From contig JACKAT010000002.1 of assembly GCA_020634935.1 (NCBI GenBank), positions 1-64,000 of the forward strand: a stretch of DNA of 64,000 bases. Reading direction: 5' to 3'. Under the pieces are notes generated by a model. That model did not search any database. It was not told the origin of the DNA and saw only the letters and a list, made by a program, of their open reading frames with translations. Source of the stretch: Anaerolineales bacterium (lineage in GTDB: Bacteria > Chloroflexota > Anaerolineae > 4572-78 > J111). A program made the position numbers and the translations under genes. Each line of letters opens with the position of its first letter. Within the stretch, counting starts at the first letter, position 1. Positions 59,448-64,000 of the stretch are shown piece by piece.

Positions 59448-59885
59448 TCACTCGCCGATATCCTCATTCCACAACTCAGGCCGGGCAGCGATAAAATCCT
59501 CCATCAGTTTGATGCAGTCGGTATCGTTTAAAATTTCCAGCTCAACGCCGCGCGAGCGAACATATTCTTCCGGTCCCTGAAAGGTTTTATTTTCGCCGAT
59601 GACGACTTTAGGAATTTTATATAGCAGCACCGTCCCGCTACACATATCGCACGGCGAGAGAGTGGAGTAGAGCACGGCGCGTTGGTAGTCGCTGGCCTTG
59701 AGGCGGCCGGCGTTCTCCAGGCAGTCCATCTCGGCGTGCAGGACGGCGCTCCCTTTTTGGACGCGCTGGTTATGCCCGCGCCCTACAATTTTGCCATCGA
59801 TGACCAACACCGAGCCAATCGGAATGCCCCCTGCGGCCAGCCCTTTCTTGGCTTCGTCGATGGCGGCTTGCATGAATTCGTCCAT
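59448..59885 (-). CDS. Cytosine deaminase, fungal (FCY1) type
   Basis: A zinc deaminase of 145 residues. Ligands are His50 and Glu52 (LHAE) with Cys79 and Cys82 (PCDMC). The His-Cys spacing of 29 residues equals that of yeast cytosine deaminase (62/91). The neighbours GRGHNQRVQKGSAVLH, YSTLSPCDMCSG and the C-terminal LWNEDIGE strongly resemble the yeast enzyme. It would turn cytosine into uracil. It is next to the nucleoside transporter on the same strand, 103 bases after the last permease, with two short hairpins in the gap. A related guanine/CMP deaminase role cannot be excluded. Confidence 0.88.
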   Translation of the reverse strand: MDEFMQAAIDEAKKGLAAGGIPIGSVLVIDGKIVGRGHNQRVQKGSAVLHAEMDCLENAGRLKASDYQRAVLYSTLSPCDMCSGTVLLYKIPKVVIGENKTFQGPEEYVRSRGVELEILNDTDCIKLMEDFIAARPELWNEDIGE

Positions 59886-59911
59886 TGTCTTTTTCTCCGT
59901 AGTTGTTTGTG

Positions 59912-59974
59912 GGACAATTTGCTAAATTGTCCGTATTCCATCGCAAAGATAGCGAACAACTTAACAAGTTGTTC
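59912..59974. repeat. Two short hairpins of the ACAA family
   Basis: Arms ggacaattt / aaattgtcc around gct (59912-59932), and gaacaactt / aagttgttc around aac (59954-59974). They lie between the nupQ-like permease and the cytosine deaminase gene. Confidence 0.65.
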
Positions 59975-59988
59975 TACATATTTTCTGA

Positions 59989-60939
59989 TTACTCCCGTCG
60001 ATACGCCTTCAAATACGCGCCTGGATAAGCCACGTTGCGACCGGCCAGCGCCAGGGCAGCAATAGTCACCAGATACGGCAGCGCCAGGAAAAACTCAAAG
60101 GGAATATCGACCAGATCGAGCAGTTGCAGCCGCAACTGCAAGGCAAACACGCCGCCGAATAGCAGCGCGCCCCACATGGCCCGGATAGGGTCCCATTTGG
60201 CGAAAATAACCAGCGCGATGCAGACCCACCCCCGCCCGGCGATAATCCCCGGCGAGAAAGCCCCCAACTGGGCCAGCGACAAAAACGCGCCGCCAATCGC
60301 CATCAACGCGCCGCCGAGAGCCAGCGTAATGTAGCGTACTCGAAAGACATTGACCCCGGCGGCATCGGCGGCTTCCGGATTCTCGCCGACCGAGCGGAGT
60401 TCCAACCCGAAACTGGTTCGATACAGCAGCCACCAGGCCAGCGGCAGCAATACAATGAAGGCCAGGTAGGTCAGCAGATATTGCTCGAAAATAGGGCCTA
60501 AAATCGGCAGGTCGCCAAAAATCGAGAATTGGGTAAACGGCTCAATCGATGGCAGCACCGAACTCTGTCCAAAAATCATCCGAAAGCCAAACAGGGCCAG
60601 GCCGGTGCTCAGTAAAGTAATCCCCAATCCCGCCACGTGCTGGTTGACGCCCAACGTGACGCTGAAGAAAGCCATTAGCAGCCCCATTATCAGCCCAATC
60701 CCGATCGCGCCACCCAATCCCAGCCACAGGTAGCCGGCCAATCCGGCCTCGGCGCTTTTAGCGGCGATGGCAAAGCCCGCGAACGCGCCCAAAAACATGA
60801 TACCTTCGATGCCCAGATTGAGCACCCCCGATCGCTCTGTGTATAGTTCACCAATGGTAGCGAACAAGAGCGGCGTTGCGACGCGGAGCGTCGCGCCCAA
60901 CAGGCCAACTAAAAAGGTGACAAAAGCAACGTCGGTCAC
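59989..60939 (-). CDS. Nucleoside ABC transporter permease (NupQ/YufQ type)
   Basis: A branched-chain/ribose-type permease of 316 residues. I set the start at GTG 60939, because it overlaps the upstream permease stop (GTGA), has AGGAG before it and gives the family's N-terminus (TDVAFVTFLVGLLGATLRVA). The longer frame to 61476 is the other permease's antisense frame. Signature parts are GVLNLGIEGIMFLGAFAG and RSVGENPEAADAAGVNV, with many Gly-rich helices. With the next two genes it imports nucleosides or nucleobases. The cytosine deaminase downstream supports such a substrate. Confidence 0.92.
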   Translation of the reverse strand: MTDVAFVTFLVGLLGATLRVATPLLFATIGELYTERSGVLNLGIEGIMFLGAFAGFAIAAKSAEAGLAGYLWLGLGGAIGIGLIMGLLMAFFSVTLGVNQHVAGLGITLLSTGLALFGFRMIFGQSSVLPSIEPFTQFSIFGDLPILGPIFEQYLLTYLAFIVLLPLAWWLLYRTSFGLELRSVGENPEAADAAGVNVFRVRYITLALGGALMAIGGAFLSLAQLGAFSPGIIAGRGWVCIALVIFAKWDPIRAMWGALLFGGVFALQLRLQLLDLVDIPFEFFLALPYLVTIAALALAGRNVAYPGAYLKAYRRE

Positions 60940-61997
60940 GGCTTGCTCCTGGTGCGGGTAATGCGATAGCGTTGCAGCAGCAGCATGCCCAATGTCACCA
61001 GCAGCAGCGCCGCCTGGATAACATCGCCCAGGTAGGTCGGTACGCCCAAGGCCCGGCTGACTGTCTGCGCCCCGGTATCGATCAGGCCAATAAAGAGCGC
61101 CGCCAGGGCCACACCCCAGGCGTTCAGCGTGCCCAGCGTAGCGATAATAATGCCAGTATAACCGTACCCCGGCGAAATCGCATCGATAAGGTGATAGTGG
61201 ATACCGGCCACCTCGCTCACACCGGCCACCCCGCCGATGCCGCCGCTGACCAACGCTGAAATAAGCATCGTTCGCTGTACATTGATCCCGGCAAACTGCG
61301 CGGCGTGGGGGCTGAGGCCCACTGCCCGCATTTTGAGGCCAAAGGCTGTTTTGGTTAAGACAAACCACAGGATGACGATGATCACCAGCGCCAAAATAAA
61401 GCCCAAATGCAGCCGCGAGCGGGGAATCAGTTTGGGAAAAATGGCCGTCGCTGCAATATCGGGTGATTGAGGCCATTGGGAGATAGGGTTACGCCACGGC
61501 CCGTTTAGCAACGCGCTGACCATAAACAGCGCCACCGAGTTTAACAGCAAGGTGGTCACTACTTCGTCGATGGCCAGTTTGACTTTCATCAGGGCTGGCA
61601 CCAAAGCCCACAACATCCCGGCCACAAAGCCGCCGGCCAGCATCAACGGAATAGCCAGCCAGGGCGAGACATTCTGCATCTGAACGCCGATCGCCGTGGC
61701 CGCCGTTGCTCCGGCGTAGAGCTGCCCCTCAACGCCGATGTTCCAGTAGCCGCCGACAAACGCAAATGTTACTGCCGCACCGGTCAGCAGCAGCGGCGTT
61801 GCTTTGACTAATACCTCGATAGCGCTAACTCGGCTGGATAGGGGATCGATTAGAAAATAGTAGTAAGCCTCGAGTGGGTTGGCTTTGACCAGTAAAATCA
61901 GGGTGGCTGTTAACAAAAAGGTGAGTAAAATGGCCGCGATGGGGATCAGGGGGCGCGTCCAAAGGGGGGCTGGAATCCGCTCGATCTTAAAGCCCAT
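60936..61997 (-). CDS. Nucleoside ABC transporter permease (NupP/YufP type)
   Basis: An integral membrane permease of 353 residues with about nine transmembrane helices. VLVKATPLLLTGAAVTFAFV and GYWNIGVEGQLYAGA are signatures of the BMP-linked transporter family. MRAVGLSPHAAQFAGINV marks the cytoplasmic coupling loop. It overlaps the ATPase stop by 11 bases and the next permease by 4, so translation is tightly coupled. It pairs with the downstream permease to form the channel. Confidence 0.92.
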   Translation of the reverse strand: MGFKIERIPAPLWTRPLIPIAAILLTFLLTATLILLVKANPLEAYYYFLIDPLSSRVSAIEVLVKATPLLLTGAAVTFAFVGGYWNIGVEGQLYAGATAATAIGVQMQNVSPWLAIPLMLAGGFVAGMLWALVPALMKVKLAIDEVVTTLLLNSVALFMVSALLNGPWRNPISQWPQSPDIAATAIFPKLIPRSRLHLGFILALVIIVILWFVLTKTAFGLKMRAVGLSPHAAQFAGINVQRTMLISALVSGGIGGVAGVSEVAGIHYHLIDAISPGYGYTGIIIATLGTLNAWGVALAALFIGLIDTGAQTVSRALGVPTYLGDVIQAALLLVTLGMLLLQRYRITRTRSKP

Positions 61998-63510
61998 GCG
62001 CTGCCACCTTATTTGCTTTTACGCCGGACATCAGCAAACCGAGACGCTCGGTTTCGGCTTCGGCTGCTGGTAAGATGTCCATAATTTCGCCTTCATAGAT
62101 CACCGCGATGGTGTCGGACAACTCCAAAATTTCGTCCAAATCCTCTGAGATTAACAGGATAGCGGCCCCTTTGCGCCGCTGCTCCAATAGTTTGCCGCGC
62201 ACATACTCCGTCGCGCCGACATCCAGGCCGCGGGTCGGCTGGGCCACGATGATGACCGTGGGGTTTCGCTCCAACACGCGAGCCAGAATCACTTTCTGCA
62301 TGTTACCACCGGACAGGGTTCTGATTTTGTCGCCAGGTGCGGCTTTGATCTGGTACTCGGCGATCAACTTTTGGGCGTGCTGCAAAAGCGATTTTTTATT
62401 GAGCACCCCCTGCCGGGTAAATTCATCCAGGTGCTCCAAGGCCATATTCTGGGCTACGGATAGTTCGGCAACCACACTCTGGTGCCGATCTTCCGGAATA
62501 CGGCCCACGCCGGCGGCCATCACCTTCTCCGGCCCGGCGTTGGTGATGTCGTGGTTCAGCACTTTAACCTGGCCGGCGGTAGCCAGGCGCGTGCCGTCCA
62601 GCACCTGGGCCAACTCGGTTTGCCCGTTACCCGACACCCCGGCCAGCCCCAGGATTTCGCCGGCTCTGACCTGAAAGGTGATATTTTTCAGCGCCGGTAG
62701 TCCTTTATTATCGAGCGCAGCTACCTGGCCCAGTTCCAATACAATCTTGCCCTGCGCCGGCTTGCCCGCCGATTTGGTTACCCCAAATGTCTCCCGCCCG
62801 ACCATCATGCGGGCTAGTTCCGGCGGGCTGGTCGATTGGGTCTCGACTGTGCCGGCATTCTGGCCCAAGCGCAGCACCGTCACCCGATTGGTGATGCTCA
62901 TGACCTCATTGAGTTTGTGGCTGATAAAGATGACCGACAACCCCTGCTGCCGCAACCGTTCCAGACTTTCAAATAGCTGCTCGACCTCCTGAGGGACCAG
63001 GACGGCGGTCGGTTCATCCATAATCAACACCCTGGCGTTGCGATAAAGGGCCTTCAAAATCTCGACCCGCTGGCGCTGCCCGACCGATAAATCCTTGACC
63101 AGCGCTTTCGGCTCGACCGGGATGCCGAACTTCTCCGCCGCCTCGGCCACCCGGCGATGGGCCTCGCTGAGATGGATTTGAAAGCTGTCGGTGTAGCCGA
63201 GAATGATGTTTTCCGTGACGGTCAGGGGCGGCGCCAGCGCAAAGTGCTGCGTCACCATGCCGATGCCCAGGGCAATGGCATCTTTAGGCGATTTGATCTC
63301 GGCTGTCTGACCGTTGACCCAAATCTCTCCGCCATCGGCATGATAGAGGCCGTAGAGGATGCGCATCAGCGTGGTTTTGCCCGCGCCGTTTTCACCCAGC
63401 AGCGCATGGATTTCGCCCTGGCGCAGGGTGAAGTTCACGTGATCGCTGGCGACCAGAGAACCAAACTGTTTATAAATACGGCGCATTTCGATGGCGTTAG
63501 AGAGGTTCAT
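61987..63510 (-). CDS. Nucleoside ABC transporter ATP-binding protein (NupO/YufO type), two ABC domains
   Basis: A protein of 507 residues in which two ABC modules are fused, as usual for ribose- and nucleoside-type importers. The first has GENGAGKTTLMRIL, DLSVGQRQRVEIL and LIMDEPTAVL. The second carries a degenerate Walker A (GVSGNGQTELAQ), SGGNMQKVILAR and IVAQPTRGLD. This asymmetry is normal in the family. It drives uptake with the two permeases and the binding protein at the right edge. The operon order is binding protein, ATPase, permease, permease, then cytosine deaminase. Confidence 0.93.
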   Translation of the reverse strand: MNLSNAIEMRRIYKQFGSLVASDHVNFTLRQGEIHALLGENGAGKTTLMRILYGLYHADGGEIWVNGQTAEIKSPKDAIALGIGMVTQHFALAPPLTVTENIILGYTDSFQIHLSEAHRRVAEAAEKFGIPVEPKALVKDLSVGQRQRVEILKALYRNARVLIMDEPTAVLVPQEVEQLFESLERLRQQGLSVIFISHKLNEVMSITNRVTVLRLGQNAGTVETQSTSPPELARMMVGRETFGVTKSAGKPAQGKIVLELGQVAALDNKGLPALKNITFQVRAGEILGLAGVSGNGQTELAQVLDGTRLATAGQVKVLNHDITNAGPEKVMAAGVGRIPEDRHQSVVAELSVAQNMALEHLDEFTRQGVLNKKSLLQHAQKLIAEYQIKAAPGDKIRTLSGGNMQKVILARVLERNPTVIIVAQPTRGLDVGATEYVRGKLLEQRRKGAAILLISEDLDEILELSDTIAVIYEGEIMDILPAAEAETERLGLLMSGVKANKVAAHGL

Positions 63511-63520
63511 TTAAGTTCTG

Positions 63521-63743
63521 AGAGTTCTTAGAGTTTGTAGAGTTCATGGAGTTCATAGAGTTAATGGGGTTGGTGGGGGTGGTGGGTATTGGGGAGTTAA
63601 TGGAGTCCGTAGAGTTAGTGGCATTGGTGGTAGGCTTGGCGTAATAACTTCACCCATAAAGGCTTCAACCCTTAACGCCTCTAACTCTCCAACTCTATCA
63701 ACTCCCCAACTCCTAAACTCTTTAACTCTACAAACTCCCCAAC
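63521..63743. repeat. Nine-base tandem repeat forming a large imperfect palindrome
   Basis: The left half (63521-63632) is about 12 copies of a 9-mer of form (A/G)GAGTTNNT. The right half (63678-63743) is made of the complementary AACTC-rich units. A 45-base middle separates them. It occupies the gap between the binding protein and the ATPase gene. Confidence 0.8.
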
Positions 63744-63749
63744 TTTGGT

Positions 63750-64000
63750 TTACTCGGCTGCGGATGAAGTTGGCGGCTGGGCTTCGTCGATGTCGACGCG
63801 GAAGAGGCCGCTGATGATTTCTTGCTCTTTAGCTTTCACCTGTTCGAGCAGATCATCTGGAATGCCCCCTTCTACACCAGTGTTGATCTCCGCCAGGGTT
63901 GCGCCGCCTTTAGCGACCATGCTGAAATCTTTCAAATCCTGAGCGGTGTACGTTCCCCCGCTAACTTGGTTGATGATGTATTCGACGGTCGGGTTCATGT
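63750..64000 (-). CDS. BMP-family nucleoside-binding lipoprotein, C-terminal part (truncated by window edge)
   Basis: The frame is open to the right edge, so only about 83 C-terminal residues are visible. The ATG at 63998 is internal. The text KDFSMVAKGGATLAEINTG and GIPDDLLEQVKAKEQEIISG matches the end of Med/BmpA-type binding proteins, where the last helix is followed by a short tail. The next genes on the strand are the ATPase and permeases of the same family, so this is the substrate receptor. A 240-base palindromic spacer separates it from the ATPase. Confidence 0.75.
   Translation of the reverse strand, partial: MNPTVEYIINQVSGGTYTAQDLKDFSMVAKGGATLAEINTGVEGGIPDDLLEQVKAKEQEIISGLFRVDIDEAQPPTSSAAE

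Noticed and set aside
60940..61476. N-terminal extension of the second Nup permease
   Set aside because: It lies in the wrong frame of the first permease. The GTG at 60939 with AGGAG and a GTGA overlap is the better start.
1..64000. tRNA or rRNA genes
   Set aside because: I saw no cloverleaf with a convincing T-arm or any rRNA core sequence. A tRNA scan would settle this.

Overview
The window looks like a piece of a Chloroflexota (Anaerolineae-like) chromosome of roughly 50-55% G+C. This taxon is an inference. It rests on the mixture of glycogen genes, lipoprotein-type peptide transporters, TIR/FGE proteins, a very large AAA/TPR nucleotide cyclase, a secreted lamin-tail protein carrying a YLPFLKN segment, and intergenic DNA crowded with palindromes. 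No rRNA, tRNA, CRISPR array, transposase or phage module was recognised.

Layout. 1-9.3 kb: fused glycyl-tRNA synthetase (5' end outside the window), a PH-domain membrane protein, SurE, a class A penicillin-binding protein, a methyltransferase and MenG/UbiE. 9.6-13.1 kb: a small membrane protein, glycogen branching enzyme GlgB and adenine phosphoribosyltransferase. 13.2-18.7 kb: a four-gene unit with a sugar-type binding lipoprotein, glycerate 2-kinase, a glycosyltransferase with an altered DxD, and a phosphohexomutase. 18.8-27.4 kb (minus strand): LysM-M23 peptidase, Rho, GAPDH, a membrane-anchored YvcK protein, glycogen synthase GlgA and an unknown gene. 27.4-36.2 kb: a complete oligopeptide ABC transporter with two binding lipoproteins. 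36.4-42 kb: a Cys-rich small protein, an orphan NarL-type histidine kinase, a TIR-FGE fusion and a lamin-tail protein. 42.0-42.7 kb: a 17-copy array of 41/42-bp units. 42.8-52.6 kb (minus strand): three very large signalling proteins. They are a soluble-adenylyl-cyclase-like C1-C2-AAA-TPR protein, an acyl-CoA-ligase fused to two tandem DisA/DAC-like nucleotidyl-cyclase modules, and a membrane Ser/Thr kinase. 53-59.4 kb: a small membrane protein, FAD oxidase plus rhodanese with a micro-ORF leader, a small unknown protein, a second histidine kinase and an MFS transporter. 59.4-64 kb: a fungal-type cytosine deaminase beside a BMP/Nup-type nucleoside ABC transporter whose binding protein runs off the right edge.

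How the genes fit together. GlgA, GlgB, phosphohexomutase, GAPDH and YvcK point to glycogen storage and control of upper carbon metabolism. The Opp cluster, MFS protein and Nup transporter with cytosine deaminase and Apt point to scavenging of peptides and nucleobases. The 42.8-52.6 kb block could join three nucleotide-based signals (cAMP, possibly c-di-AMP, and protein phosphorylation). The ligase-DAC-DAC fusion is the strongest candidate for an undescribed system.

The intergenic DNA is unusual. At least six families of palindromic or low-complexity elements recur: GTGACAGTCACTT elements, short hairpins with compensatory base changes, GAGTAGG/CCTACTC palindromes, a 9-mer palindrome, GGCTTTAGCC hairpins, and the 41/42-bp array. 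They sit almost exclusively between genes, apart from a cyclase stop codon embedded in one and a hairpin inside an ORF fragment.
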